Positions 37,701 to 52,100 of a DNA stretch of 64,000 nucleotides are shown here, piece by piece. How positions within the stretch are numbered: position 1 is the first letter of the stretch; each line of letters starts with the position of its first letter. This DNA is from Apodemus sylvaticus. Taxonomy: Eukaryota; Chordata; Mammalia; Rodentia; Muridae. The notes beneath the pieces are model-generated. The model was not told the DNA's origin. It saw nothing but the letters and a program-made list of their open reading frames with translations, and did no database searches. The stretch spans positions 125,533,259-125,597,258 of the forward strand of contig NC_067473.1 in the NCBI RefSeq assembly GCF_947179515.1, read 5' to 3'. Made by a program: the position numbers and the translations under genes.

Positions 37701-40700
37701 AAATTCAGGTAACAGTCTATGTAGTTTCTTAGGTCATTTTGATAATAAAAAAGAGTAATTCTAGCAATAGTTTTTATAATCATTTAATCCTTTTCATTAC
37801 AGGGTGAAATTTAACATTGTTATAGAGTGTGATGCCTTCACATTTGTGAAGGAAAAGTCCCAAGAAGAAACTTAGAATTAGAAGACTCTAAGTCCTTCCC
37901 GCTCTTCCTCTTGGCTGCATCTCATGGCACAGTATGATTTTTTAAGGCTTTAGACAAGATCTTAGAAGCTTGTTTTAACATCTTTTAGGCTTTGTATTTG
38001 ATTTCATTGAAAATACAGCTTTTGAGTATCTGGATGGTCAATAACAGAATCGTTCTGGGAACTGAAACACCAAACTTCGTTTAACTTCTTGTAGGACTGT
38101 GATGTGCAGGGTGGTTTTGACTGCTTGCTCATGACATGGACTAGTAACTAGGGGTAGTTACACTGTGTGGAGTTAATAAGCAGAGAAACACGGTCAGAGG
38201 CCTCAGTAGTTAGGGCTCTGAAGTCAGATGGTCTGGCTCACGAGTCACACAGCTTCTTTGAGGCCAGCCTGCTCATCTGTGAGCAGAGTGATGACCGCAC
38301 TGATAGGCTTATGGCTTGTGAGCAGGTTCAGTGAAGTATGGCTTACTGAGGCCGTGGTCATTCTGTCCCGTGGTGGAGTGCTCTCTGTAAACAAACACTT
38401 TCTAAGTGTCGTGATCGTGACCTTTCCTGATGACTGTAGGGGACCTTCCTTCTCCCCATCTGTGGGGTTTACTGTAGAGTCTGCCGTGGAGCACTATTCA
38501 CTGACCGTTTCTTCTTCTTCATGGGTGCGGCGGTTCCCTCCTAGGCAGGCAGTGGGTTGCTGGAGTCTGCCGTGTTGACGTGCTCCTGCAAGTGGCTCTG
38601 GAATTGTTGGCTTCCCTTGCCCTCCATCCTCTTCCTTCCTGTCCATCGCCCTGCACTTTGTTTCCTTCATGCCTGCCTGTCCTCCATCTTCCCGCGCTGT
38701 GCTCTCCTCACACTTTCCCCACTCCTCCTCCTCGCCTCTTTTTGCTTTTTCTTCCTCCCCTTTGACTTTCTGCTTGTCGTCTCCATTTTTCTCCTCTTTC
38801 CCTTTTCCTCCCCCTCATCCGGTCTCAGCTGCTCAGCTGCCCTTCTGAATGCTCACACCGCTTGCTGGGGTGCACCGCTTGCTGGGGTGCCCCGCTTGCT
38901 GGGGTGCACCGCTTGCTGGGGTGCCCCGCTTGCTGGGGTGCCCTACTTGCTGGGGTGCCCCGCTTGCTGGGGTGTACCGCTTGCTGGGGTGCACCGCTTG
39001 CTGGGGTACACCACTTGCTGGGGTGTCACTCTCACCTAGAACCTGGCCGGCTCTCACTGTTGCTGTTACTGTGGGAGATGGCTCGTGTCTTGTCTCTGTG
39101 TCAGGTTTTCTCTCCACGTCCCAGGGCTTCACAGTGCTCTTTATGTCCCTTGAGCTTGAAACAGAAGAGGATCAATGGCCAGGGTCCATCAGCTTCTTAA
39201 ACATGCACTGCGCCTGCTTATTTGCTTAATACTGGTTTTACTGCAGCCATACTTCATAAAATGAAACACTAATAATTACAGGTTCTTACAGTAATGCCAG
39301 ATCAACCACTGATTTATTTTTATCTAATCTGCATGATTTTTCTCTCTCTCCAGATTCCTTTCTCCTTGGTCCAGTTTCCCTTGTGGGAATCCTTGAAAGT
39401 AAGTTTTTTAATCATCATGTGAAGATGTTCCCTAGTGCCCAACAGTGTGGGTATGCGATGGAAAAAGATCATAGTGAGTAGAAGTTTAAATCCTCCAACT
39501 TTCCATCAGCTGAGTGCTTCCTCGGGTGACTTACAGTTTCAGACATTCCTGAGGTGTGTGCTGTCAGGTACAGCAGGTGGAACTGAGACTCGCGTGTGAG
39601 AAACATCTGCTTCGCTCCCCCCAGGACTGCCTTTTTTCTCCACATAGTTGAGTGGTCTGTGAGCATGTGTGGGTGAGGGGGCTTGCAGGAAGAGCAATGA
39701 GGGTAAGTGGAAAGACAGTGAGGTCCAACCCCTCCAGCCCCTGGGCAGACAGAAGGAGCGGCGGCAGGCTGCTGAGTCCTAGTGGAACTAGGAGACTTGA
39801 CTGACTGTCTTGGGGTTGGGGAGGATTACTCACCTGTTTAGACAGAAGGGAACACTTTATGTGGTGAGCGTTGGGAAGGTGGCTCAGCAGGTGGAAGGGC
39901 TTGTCACACAGGCCTGACAATCTAGTTTAATCTTTAGAATCTACATAGAAAGCCAGTATGGTAGTGTGTCCCAGGATACCCATGGTGAGCTGAGGTGGCA
40001 GCCGTGGGCTGGGCGCCTGTGGGCTGTGCGTGGAATATGCTGAGGAAAGTGCCCCAGCAAGGTGGGGGGTGAGGACCAAAGGTCACCCTCTCATCTCCAC
40101 ACACCGGCATGCACACATGCACAGAAACTGATTAATTAAATCACTTAAGCATGCATAGGCACTGCATCTGTTCTTCCTCGTAGTGCTGTGAATGACGTGG
40201 GTCTTAACCAGCATTGTAAAGGACTTAATAAAAAGTGTGGTACATGGTTCAGATCGTCATTATATACAACCTCAGGACTGCACTGTGCACACACACATGG
40301 AGAGCTATACTGAGTCTGTATGGCTGTAATGTGGACTATATGTCTTGGTAGGATAATGGTCACGAGAGATGGAAAATTCTTGTTCAAGTGAGAAGAGTTT
40401 ATAAATAATGAAGCAGGAAAATGGCAAAGTATCAAGGTGGGAATTGGGCTGGGGACAGCTCGGCGGTGCAGTGCTTGACAGGCATGCTTAAAACCCCAAA
40501 TTCTGTCCCCTACCACTGTAAGAAAAGGAACAGACAAAAACCAAGCTGATGCTTTAATGGGTTTCCTGTGCATGGTGTATCTACAGAAAACACTCTTTAA
40601 AAGTGTCATAGGAGTTAGTTTGGACTCCAAAATAAATCCTATTAAAGTTGCGTACTGAAAAATAATAAATGAATTAAAAACGTTGCTCTTTTTAAAACTA

Positions 40701-40850
40701 AACTGGAAGCTGGAGCTGGCCAGGTGGCATTTGCCTTCAAGCCTGATGGCCCACGTTCTGTCCCCAGGATCCATGTGGTGGAAGGACAGAACCAAGTCCT
40801 AAAGAGTACCTTCCTACCTCCGGCTCATGCCACTCTCCCATGCATGCACA

Positions 40851-40881
<31 letters not shown>

Positions 40882-42033
40882 GCATGTGTGTGCCCCCTCC
40901 GCTCCCCAGCACTCAAATAAATGTGCGTCTTTTAAAGTTTCAAATAAACTAGAACCCTAAAGAGTTATCACATGTGATAGTTTTATAAGGCACTGTCACT
41001 CATTCAGTGGCATTACAGGGTCCTTTGTTGTCTTGTGTCAGTGCTTGCTTCCTGGTGCAGGGTAAAAAACAGATTCCTTGGCCCATTTTTCAAGGCGTGA
41101 TGTAACAGCCATCCAATGAGAAGGTCACATTCCCTTAGCATACCAGGTCCCTTTTCAGTGTGTGACAAAAGAACAGCAGGCCAACAGCAAACAAGAGCCC
41201 TGTGTAAGCTCCTCAGTGACCAGCATTCACAGACACCAGGGCCTAACAATGACCAGCATTCACAGACTCCGCAAATGCTAACGCCCCGGCACTCCGCATC
41301 CGCAGGAATGTTTGCAGGTCCAAAGATGGAAGGAGTACATGGTTGGTTCATTTCTTTCCAGAAATTTAAGAACATTTGTAGAATTCTGGCTAGCTAAGAA
41401 ATTGTTAGGGAATTTTGTAGTAATCCCAGTTCTGTGTTTAAAGTTCTTTGTAAAGTTTTAGTTTTATGTGTTCCCTGCACGCTTGTCCCCATACATGTGC
41501 ACCTGCTGCCTGTAGAGACCAGAAGAGGGCATTGGCTCCCGTGGACCTGTAGCTACCGATGGTTGTGAGCAGCCATGTGAGTGCTGGGAACTGAACTCGG
41601 GTCCTCTGAAGGGGCAACCAGTGCTCCTAACTGCTGAGTCATCTCCCAGTCCTGTTAACCGCATGTGTGGAGTGGTGCATAGTTTTAGTTCCTCAGGAAT
41701 ACAGTGCATACAGTAAACAAAATGCCCCAGTTCTGAGGGTGCTGAGAGCCACTATGGATCACACGGCCCGGCTCGTGCATGTTCCTGTGTTGCCCTTTCT
41801 GCCCCAAATCCCCAGCCGCCACTGCTTTCCATTGCCCGTAAGAGGAGAGTGTGCCAGGTAGCATCGCGTGCTCGGCTTCCCTCATCTACAGTGCGGTTGG
41901 CTTTGTATTGCGTTTGCCCTGTGGCATTTCAGAATGTGGCTCCATTCAATACTGATAAACATTGACCTATTCCCAGGTCTCCCTGGTCATTCATTGAGTT
42001 TCTGTAAATACCCACGTGTAGTATTTATATGGA

Positions 42034-42122
<89 letters not shown>

Positions 42123-42152
42123 CAGAGAGAGAGAGAGGGAGAGAGAGAGAGA

Positions 42153-42187
<35 letters not shown>

Positions 42188-45100
42188 GCTCAGGAGTGGT
42201 ATCCCTGGGCTGGAAAGAGGGTCTGTGCTTAATTGTGTAAGAATTCATACAGCTGTTTCCTTAATTGTATAAAAGTCCATAAGGGTGTGCGTGCTTTCCA
42301 GTGCATTCTGCAGTCTCACCAGCACTTGTGAGAGATTCCTGTTCGGTGTCCTTGCTACATGTTCATGGCTTTAGAGAAAACAGCCTCTCTTAGAGTCGTA
42401 GACTGCTGTCTCATCAGAGTTTTGATTGGCATGTCCCTCAAGATTAAATGGTGGTGTCCATGCCTTCTGTGCTTTTCTTTAACATCTAAACATGGGATCA
42501 TAGAGTCTTCGTGGAAGCAGAGACCCTGTGGCCGTTGTGCTGTGTATGTGTGTGTTTATGGTTTTATCCATGTAAGCTGCTTTTGCCATCATATAGCGCC
42601 ATCGTGTTGTGTGAGGTGATTTCTCCATTGTGCTCGTGTGGGGACATGACTTAGGAAACTTTCTCAGCCAGGTCCCTAGCAGAACGTAGTACGTGGTGAG
42701 CAGTGGGAGTCTGGAGGTGGTGTGTGGATACCACTGTCCTAAATGTTCTTTCTCCAGATCACAGTGGTCACTTTCCTTTTAAGCTGACTTCCTCCAGCTG
42801 TCCCCCACTTCTGGGCTAACCACAGCTATGGCACTTCTTATCCTGACAGACCTTGTAGCATTACCATACTTTTCTCCTCAGCTTGGAGGGGGCAGTAGGC
42901 CCGCTCGTAAGCGTGTGGCTCAAGGCGTTTGCCTCCTGTGCGTGCCAGCCCAGGGTTCACAGCAGTCTGATTGGCACCCTCATGGAAGGTGTCACAGGTG
43001 ACCAGGTCAGAACAAGAGACCCAGCCTTCAGTAGAACCCGGGATCATTCCAGACTTCCCCTTCACTTCTCTGTGTGTCCCATCAGCAAAGCCTTGCTCAG
43101 GCCGCAGAGTCCAGCTTACCCCGGCTGTGCCTCAGACGCATCCCCAGGTTTCCCTCAGGGTATGTAGACACAATTTTTTTCTTGCCAAGTTGGTCCTGAA
43201 CTTGGAATTCTGCCTCAGCCCCTGAGTGAGTGTGGGACTTACAGATGTGTGCTGCTGTGTCCAGCGTGGCTTTGCTCTGGGTTCCCTAACTTCCTTCTTT
43301 CCAGATGGTCAGGTGCTCTTTTACTGAAGTGAGTCACGTCCTGTGTCCTCTCTAAAACCTTAAAAGAACTAAGTTCCTCCTCCTCCCGAGCCCAGTCCCT
43401 CGCCTAGTCCATTCCTCCCGGTGCAGTCACCTGCACTGCTCCCCCATGGTCCCGTGGACTCGGTGTGTGTGTGACACACTCTACTGCATATCACTTATTT
43501 GTTCATTCGATGTGTTGTTGCTTGTGTGAGAGAGACATTCACTTTTACTTTTCTAATGTGACAAGTGATAATGATACGTGTTTAAGGTATGTGACACAGT
43601 GGGTATTTCAAAATACGCATTCATCATCTGACTGGGCGTTTTCCAGGGGACAGAGTGATAGAGAGGAACGGTGCAGCAGACGCCTCAGGGCTGGAGAGAC
43701 GGTTCAGCAGTCACTGCTCCTCCAGAGGACCTAAGTTCAATTCCCAGGAACTGTAACTCCAGCTCCAGGGAGTCCGACGCCATTCCTTCTGGCTTCCTTC
43801 TGGCTTCCATAGACATCCACACATGCATGCTGTGCACTCACACATTTTAGAAACTCTCTCCTGTGCCACAGGTAGTCTACTCTTTCCCTCAGCCTCCTCA
43901 AGTCCAATTAGTCAGGTCTTAGACCCAGTGAGATGCTCCCATGCACCCTCTTCAAGGTAGGACTTTTCCTTGTGTCCTCCCTGGGAAGCACAGCACCTGG
44001 GTAGGCTTGTCTGGCATTTCAAGAGTTTCTTTAGTAAAGCACATGCTGTCCCTAAACACACTTACCAAAGACATCAGCTGTGGGAGGAGCAGATACCGTG
44101 GCAGGCCCTGGATGAAGGCCTGCATTTATGTCTGTTGTTCATCATACAGGACTCAAGTTCAGCCTCTCATTAGGCTGAGATCAGAAAGCCAGACATGCAG
44201 GAGACCTCTGTCCTCACGTCGGATAGGGCTTATTTTTGCTCATAGCACCTTTTTTTTTTTTTTTAAACTATGGCAACAGTAGTGGCCATAACAAAAATAC
44301 TAAAAACCATAACCAGCATTTCTTCAAGGTACAGTGTGCTGGGCTCTGTTGTGACCATTCTGCTGGGGTGATCTGGTGCTAACCTATGTTTCTCCTCTGG
44401 AGATAGGTATCATTTGTCTTTATTTTGTACCTGTGAGAAGAGAAAGGGGGAGACAGACAGAGACAGGTAAACAGGTGAAGGCAGCTCTTAGGGACCAGTG
44501 GGCTTGTGCAAAGGTCACCCCAGAGCCACCCTTTGTAGGTATCTGTGTCACATTGCCCACAGCACACTGCTGTGAAGATGAATGAGCATTGTCATTGGCC
44601 TGTCTGTGTTTATGGCCATATTCTTCATGTTCTGCCCTCTGTACCGTGTGTTGGGAGGTGTTTGCTGATTGCTGAAGGTTAGCTGTCTTTCCTGATGGAG
44701 TTCTGCGCAGACTTGTATAACTGTTGTACTGGCTGTTTTCTTTATAGTTTCCTTCAGAACTATATTTACAGCCATAAAAATATGTTTTCTTTTTCTAAAC
44801 ATACAGGTTTTCTTCTTGCTAAGTATAGATGAAGAGTATATGTTATACATTATTAAAACATATACTGAAATGTCCTGGAGGAAGGTCAAGCTTTAAAAAA
44901 ACAAAAAACAAAAAACAAAACCAGGAAAGAATTCATAGTGTGGGAGGAGAATTGCCAATCACTTCTAGGTCTAAATAGTTTTACATCAGGTATAAGGTGA
45001 CATGGAATCACATAGCAGTACCTACGAAAGGGACACATGGGCCGAGCAAAGGGAAGTCATCTTACAGGGCTAAACCTGTGACATCATTCTCTGCTTAGGA

Positions 45101-48100
45101 TGGAATAGGGGACTGGGGCTGGCACACCCTTACTCCCCTTATACCTAGTTGTGCATAGTAGTTACTCAGATATTTCTCTTGTATTTCATAGATATTCGGC
45201 AGAAGCAGTGCTGTATTAAAACTATGTTTTCAAGTTAAAAGAGCAGTAACCCTTTGCTGTTATGATTTAGTGATCTGTAAAGATCTACCATTACCACATC
45301 CACAGAAGCATCTCTTACATGTTGAGTAGTAAACTGCCATTCAGAGATGGTCAGCCTTCAGTTTCCATAGGCGCTGGGAGAGAGCAGCATCTCCACACAC
45401 AGGCTGCTGGCTCACAACAGACTGCAGTACAGGCAGGCTGACCAGGACTGGTAAGAGTAAAGTGTGTGATCTATGCCCTTAACTATATGCCACTATGGAG
45501 GAGAAGTCTTAAAGCAAGAACAGAGCGGCTCTATTTCCTGGTCACTGTCTGGGTCTAAGATGCTGTCCCCATATGCTTCTCTGTTGCTGTGATGAGAACT
45601 GACCAAATAAACATAAGGGAAGAAAAGGTTTATTTCAGCCTTCCGTCCATCATCATGAGAGAAGTCAGGGCAAGCGCTCAAGGCAGGGACTGAAGCAGAG
45701 ACCTGATGTCTGACACCATTGCTGAGGAGATGTGAGCAAACCTGTGTTCACCCAATGGCAGACCACAGCATGGATAACAACAGTCTGCCTTGGGAACCAG
45801 GGAACTTTGTTGAGATTATACACAGGTTCAGGTACGTATGCGCTGTGTGTTTGCTGTGTCTTAGCAGGCATTACCAGCTGATCACCCAGCCCACATTTCA
45901 TCAAGCTGACATTCTTGGAAAGTCCAGCAAGCGGTATCCTATGATCCAAGATGTGAGCCTTACATTCTGTTCCTGCTCTGCAGTGTTTTTAGCCAATCTA
46001 AGAGTTAGGAATCGTGATGAATGGCCAGTTCATACATTCTCCCTTCTTTACACATGCTAAAGTCATCAAGTTCTAGCCTGACTTTTAAAAATGAGGACCT
46101 GGTACACTTGTGGCACCCCAGAGATGACAGTAATGGGTCCCTTTTGTAGCTGGTGCTTCAGTCCGACTGCACGGGCACTGAGAGGGCTTCTGAAGGCTGG
46201 GGTTCACCAGCGACTCCTCCATGATTCCCTCGTGCTGCGAGGCGGGCTTGCCCCCTCAGCTTCCCCTTGTAAACTTGATGAGCATCTTCTCTGAGATTTT
46301 AGTTTTGTCATATACTAGTTGTGTGTGTACATGGGTTAGTGTGGCATTTGGTACAGTACACATTGTAACACTCGGGCTTCTGTCTTATCCCATGAGGTGC
46401 CGTTTTAGAGTTCTTTCTTCCAAAAAACAAAGGCAGGAGTAGTAAAACAGCTGTGCCATTTGTCGACTCATAGGAAGCATCATAAACCTCAGTTATTTAT
46501 CTTAATTATTACTCAATAGACATTGAGATGCTGTTGAGTGAATGTGGCCTCTTCTCCCTTCTGCCAAAACAAAACAAAATACCCAAGCAAAACTAATACA
46601 AAATGAAATAACATACAGAAATCTCAGAGAACTTCCCAGTTAGAATAAATATCCCAAAAGACACATCTACATAATTCAGAAAAAAAGTCTGCATTAACAG
46701 TGTTCTTACTAAGCAAGCATGGTACTGTAGCCACTTCTGCCTTTGCCCCAGAATAATACTTTTTTTCTGTTTAAGGCTCTTAGAAATTCTTATCTTTAAC
46801 TTTCTCCCCTATCTAGAAAGGCGTACTTCTAAAAGGCTTAGTCAGGCTAAATGCAGTATTTTACTCAAAGTGCACATCCCACCCACAACATCTTACAGCC
46901 ACAACTGCAACAGGCAGCCTGTGGGCTCTGAATAATTCCTAGTTAGCAGCAGGCTGCATCCAGTCTTCATTATACAAACTCTGGCTGAGAAGTCTTGGCC
47001 AGCCTACAGCCACCCAGTGATGCTACTGTCTTGCTGTTGTGTTTTCTGTTTTCTGTTTTGTTTTGTTTTGTTTGGGTTTCCAAAGCTTATTTTGAAACCT
47101 CTGCCTTACACATATTGGTGTATGATTACAGGATTGCTTGTCTGACTGAATAGGAGAGTCACAGGCAGCTCTCAGAATGGCCTTAGGAATGCTTGTGCAA
47201 GGATACACAGCAGCTTGGTCAGCTTCTGTAAGAGACCATGTCCAGGAAGTGGTCATGTGCTGGGTCTGCTCTGTGGTGAAACTTGTTGGTGGAGTCACAG
47301 CTGTGAGTCTCCCCAGAGCTGATTGATCCCAAGAGCTGTGCAGATTTGAAATCCTTCATGTTGTCTTAGTTGTCAGGCATCATTATTTTGGAATTGAGTA
47401 GATGACTCGGAAATAACTTATTATGCACCCGTGAAAACCACATAGTAAAATTTTATAATCTCACAAGACTGGAAGTCAAATGAGTCCTTTTGAATAGACA
47501 GTTTAAAAGTCCCACACAGCCATATTTTAAATATAGCCAGTTATTTAGTCTTTCTGTGAGTGGCCTTCCCTTGCTTCCCAGCGAGTTTCTGTTTGTTTGT
47601 TTTTGTTTTGATTTGTTTTGGTTTATTCCATCCTCCTGTCCCTGTACACGTGAGCTAAGTTACAACCTCAAATATTTTCTAATTTATAAATAGTACTTTT
47701 TAATCAGCGCAGTTCCTATTGCTCTTACTAACTCCAAGATGTAGCATTTGTAAATGGTTCTGATCTGTTTAGATTGTTCAGTCTCAAAATTACTTTCCCA
47801 AAATTTTATATTCAGTTACTCATTAAGAAAAGCAAAAAACACAAAGATATTGAGGCAAATTGCTTTGAATGCAGCTAGTATGAGTGCCTTATTTATTTAA
47901 CCAGTCAGCAAGTCTGTTTTCTTTCCCTTCCTTCCTTCCTTCCTTCCTTCCTTCCTTCCTTCCTTCCTTCCTTCCTTCCTTCCTTTCTTTTTTTTTTTTT
48001 TTGAGAAAAGGTCATCTATGTAGCCCAGGCTGGCCTCAACCTCATAGTAATCTTTCTTCTAAATGTTGGGATTACAGGCATAAGGCACCCTCTTGGGTTT

Positions 48101-49112
48101 TTCAGTGTCATTGCCGTGGCTCCTGTTGTGTTTACTCTGATGCGAATACCACTCTGCCCTGAAGGCAGTGCAGATGCTGGTGTTGTGTAGGGCACAACAC
48201 ATGGCCCATTCACATCACTGCTAGGTTGGCTGGGATTTAAGGACCGAACACTAACTGTTGCACATTCTTCAGGAGACTGTGGTGAGGGTCCCACTGTGTG
48301 AAGTGTTTAGTGGCTAGAGGAGTCAGTTTTGCCTGTTGCTGTCAGTCATTATTAATGCTGAATTTTCCACTGACATTGGCCTCTGACTTTGTTTTAGTTT
48401 CTCTGGGGACTTAAAGACTTTTTTTCCTAAGATCGTATTAGTATTTACTTTATTATAAAATGATTTCTTTATATCTTCTTAGGCTAGTTCTGCCCAGGTA
48501 AAGTGAAAAGTTAGGCTTGTCTATGGGGATTCTATATTTAAACAGTCTTCCAACATTGGAATCTAGTTTGATTGATTCTTTCCCTTAGTAAGCAGGTTCT
48601 TTTTCTTTGTAGAACACAGTAAACACACCCGTGAAGCTTCTGCATCCCCCTCTCTCCTTCAAAACCCTCTTCCTCCCATATATATATGGAATATGTCTAA
48701 TATATTTATAATATAGTTTATATAATATATAGTATATCACACACACACACACCTGGAAGACAGTTCTGCCCATTTGCTGCATTTATGAATTACATAGCGT
48801 CTTTGACTTCTCCTTCTGTGATGTTATTCATCAAGTTTGTTTGTTCATCAAGTGTAAGTTTGTTCCTTACTGCTGCTCTAAGCCAAGCTTGTGAGCAGTG
48901 GCTTAAGTGTGTGGAATAATCTTTTCTTGAGAAAATGTCAGCAGATTAATAATGAGAGATGACCTCTTCTCACTAAGGAAATGTGCTTCAGGTCTGCATT
49001 TCCTCTCCAGTCAGTATTTCAGCGAGTGGTGGTGTTAAAGCTGGCCTGCTGCTGTTAAAGGCTGGAGGTATAGCTCAGTGCTAGAACATGTACCTAGCAT
49101 GAGTAAAGCAGG

Positions 49113-49174
<62 letters not shown>

Positions 49175-52100
49175 GAGTGCACACACAAGCATTTAACATC
49201 CATGCTTTGTGACTTTTTTTTTAAATCAAAATGTGGCTAAATTCATAATAATTGCTACAAAACATGAACGTTGTTGCCCATCCCTGTGTCCCATTGCATC
49301 TCTAATGCTTATATAAAAATGGAGAAAATAATGATTTCCACAAAGGCACCCATTTATTTTCAAACATTAAAGCATTTCCTGAAAATCTACCAAATTATGA
49401 GCTGTGTAGCTCAGGACTTTAAAAGTGCATTTGTAACAAGGTTTCTTAAAGTTTATTTGTTTTCCTAAGTAGGGTTAAAAAGTCTATGTGATAGGTATAC
49501 TTTTAGCCCAGTGGGTTTAGTAAATATACAGAGAATTACTCTTTCTCACAGGGCTGAGAAGAAATGAGCTATCACACAGCAGCGTGTACGTTGTTATTCA
49601 GTGTTAAAAGCCTGAACTTGTCAAGATAAACAGAGCTATGTACATCTTGATTTGTTTTTGTAGAATCACCAAGTCTTTAGTGATCCCATAACAACCCTTC
49701 CTGAGGGAGTAGTCAGTGGGGAAATAAATACTCAGACAGAAAAAAAAAAGAAAAAAAATACTCAGACAGGAGGTGTATGTTGCGTCAACTGTTTTATTTT
49801 ACTTGTATTGTGTTTGGTCAGTTCCGCAGAGACACTCTTCTTTTGGGTCATCATACTATTCTAAACATTTAAAATAAGATATTCAGGAGTTCCGTTTGGT
49901 AACGGGTCTGGTCATTATTTCAGGATAAAGCAGAGAAATATGATGTTCTCATTAGAAAAGAAGTAGGCCTGCCTTTAAATGTGGAGAAAGTTGACGGTGT
50001 CCACACAGGAGCAGAGCTGAACTATTGAGTGGCCAATGTTGTAGAACACAAATTATACAAAATAATCTATATTGGTAATCAGTTTCTATTAGCAATGAAC
50101 AGACAGACATTGAATATTCAAATAAGAAGTTTCCTTCACATAGTTCTGCAACATGTGGAGTACTTAAAAAAAAACAAATCTGATAGAACCAGAGTCAAAG
50201 CCTATGAAATGCTAGTGCAGAGTCGAAAAAAGTTTAGAGGAAGCCGCAGTGAAGGGAGAGATGATTACTGTGGTGGTTTGAATGAGAATGGCCCCAGTTG
50301 CAACTGTTTGGGAAGGATTAGGAGGTGTGGCCTTGCTGGAGGAGATGTGTCACTGAGGCTGGGCTTTGAGGTTTCAGAGAGGCCATGCCATTCCGTTAGT
50401 TCTCTTTTCTCTGCCTCCTGCTGTGAGCTCTCCATTATTGTCCCTGTGCCATGCCTGCCTGCCTACTGTGCTCCCCACTGTGGTGATCATGCCTACTGTG
50501 CTCCCCACTGTGGTGATCTTGTACTCTAACCCTCTGCAACTGTGAGCCACCATCAACAGTTTCTTTTATGAATTGTTTTGGTCACAGTGTCTCTTCAAAG
50601 AAATAGAAAAGCAGCTAAGGTGCATATGATGAAAAGGCCAGGGGAAAAAAAGCAGTATTGCTAATGTGTCCATTCTGTCCAAAAATAATCCATGGCTTCA
50701 TGTATCCTGGATGAACTCTCAGAAGGATGTCCTGTGGAAATTGACCATCTGATATTAAAATTCATGTGGAAATGTAAAGAACTGAGAAGAGTCAAAACAA
50801 CTTTGACAAAGAACTAATCTGGAAAGCTGAAACTACTTGATTTCAAACTATATTAAAGCCTTTGATCGTCACGGAAGTGTAGAATTGGCCTCTGTAGATG
50901 AGGGCCATCTAGAGAGCAGACTTTGGGAGAAAGATTTCACTGAGGGAGAGGGCTATTTTTTTTTTCAAGCACTAGAACCGGTCGATGTTTGTCCGTACAT
51001 AAAACAAAAGCACCTCAGCCCAGACTTTGTAACATAACAGATTAACTCAAAGGTAAAGATGTAAATACCCTTTAAAATGTAAAATTTACAAACATCTAGA
51101 GGGGAATCTTTGTGCCATTAAAATAGGCAAAGTTTTCTTACAAATGACACCAAAAGCAGGATTCATAACCTAGGCACCATGGTACACCCGGTGATCTCAG
51201 TGCTGAGCAGCACCCGAAGGATTACCACAGGTTCAAGACCAACTTGATCTATGTGGTGAGTTCTAGGTTAGCTTGAACTACAGAGTGAGATCCTGCCTCA
51301 AGCAAAATGAAACTAATCTCCCCCTCTGTAATATGAATATTAATATACTTGAATATTATTATATTAAAATAATTTGGACTTAATGACAATATAATGCTTA
51401 TTCACAAAACATTGTTCAGAGAATGAAAAGGTAAGTCACAGACATCTACAAATGTACTCAGAATATATTAAGAATTTTGCAGTATCTTTAATTTAGATAA
51501 TAGAGAACCTGATACAAATACACAAGTTTTTGAACATTCATAGATGGGAGATAAGTTAAAGCCCTGGCAGTCGGGCTGGGGCAGCAAGGCTGTACCTCAG
51601 CAGCCTGGACAGAAGGAATAGGGCCCAGCACCTAAGGTTGTTGTGAGGCCACAGACTTCAGAAGACAATTAGAGACTACACTAAGCATTGCGCAATATTA
51701 ATATTCCATGTGGTGTGATTATATCATACCAGGCAGTAAGTTTTTGATGAACAAAGCACTGTTCTGCCATGTTCCCCAACTCACGCCTGCTGGGGCATTT
51801 ACATGATCACCAGCTTATTATGTGAACAGCATAAGCATGTTTTCAATAATTTGAATTAATGCTGGGCATGGTGGCACACACCTGTAATCCTGGCATGACG
51901 AGTCTGAGGTAGAATGATCCTGAGTTTGGGGGAGGCTTAGACTATCATTAGACCCTATCTTAAAACATGTTCTGCCCCTTCAATTAAAGGACCGCTCCGA
52001 TAACAGCTTGTATCTTTCAAAGGTGGGTTGTGGATAAGGAATTTTAAAAGAACTAAGGAAGTTGACATATGTTCTGGAATAATTATAAATTATTGTATTT

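Larger units (their letters stand above)
1961..39353 (+). other. Slc25a26: Slc25a26 intron, 37.4 kb
   Basis: This large intron starts with GTAACC and ends with CTCTCTCCAG. Repeats are listed separately. The following stretches longer than 300 bases show no gene, RNA or repeat that I can recognise: 2260-2813, 2934-4275, 5244-6179, 7340-8516, 9218-9949, 9975-10494, 10820-11296, 12591-13562, 13691-14436, 15034-16077, 16228-17615, 17670-19200, 19262-20339, 20904-22059, 27661-30749, 32321-34075, 35211-35589, 36474-38202 and 38346-38858. All are AT-rich to mixed intron sequence. Confidence 0.9.

Noticed and set aside
38557..39229. Leu/Gly/Cys-rich repetitive protein frames
   Set aside because: They come from the 17-bp minisatellite, which is open in all three forward frames.
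40145..40795. 216-codon minus-strand frame, the longest in the window
   Set aside because: It runs through an ID-like SINE (40446-40535) and the start of another SINE, shows no domain, and sits in an intron; most likely chance.
41868..42272. Frames with Ser-Leu and Arg-Glu runs
   Set aside because: Translation of the CT/CA/GA microsatellite.
50029..50529. 166-codon plus-strand frame
   Set aside because: Its second half is the rodent repeat with a 30-bp duplication and its first half is unremarkable intron; no domain.
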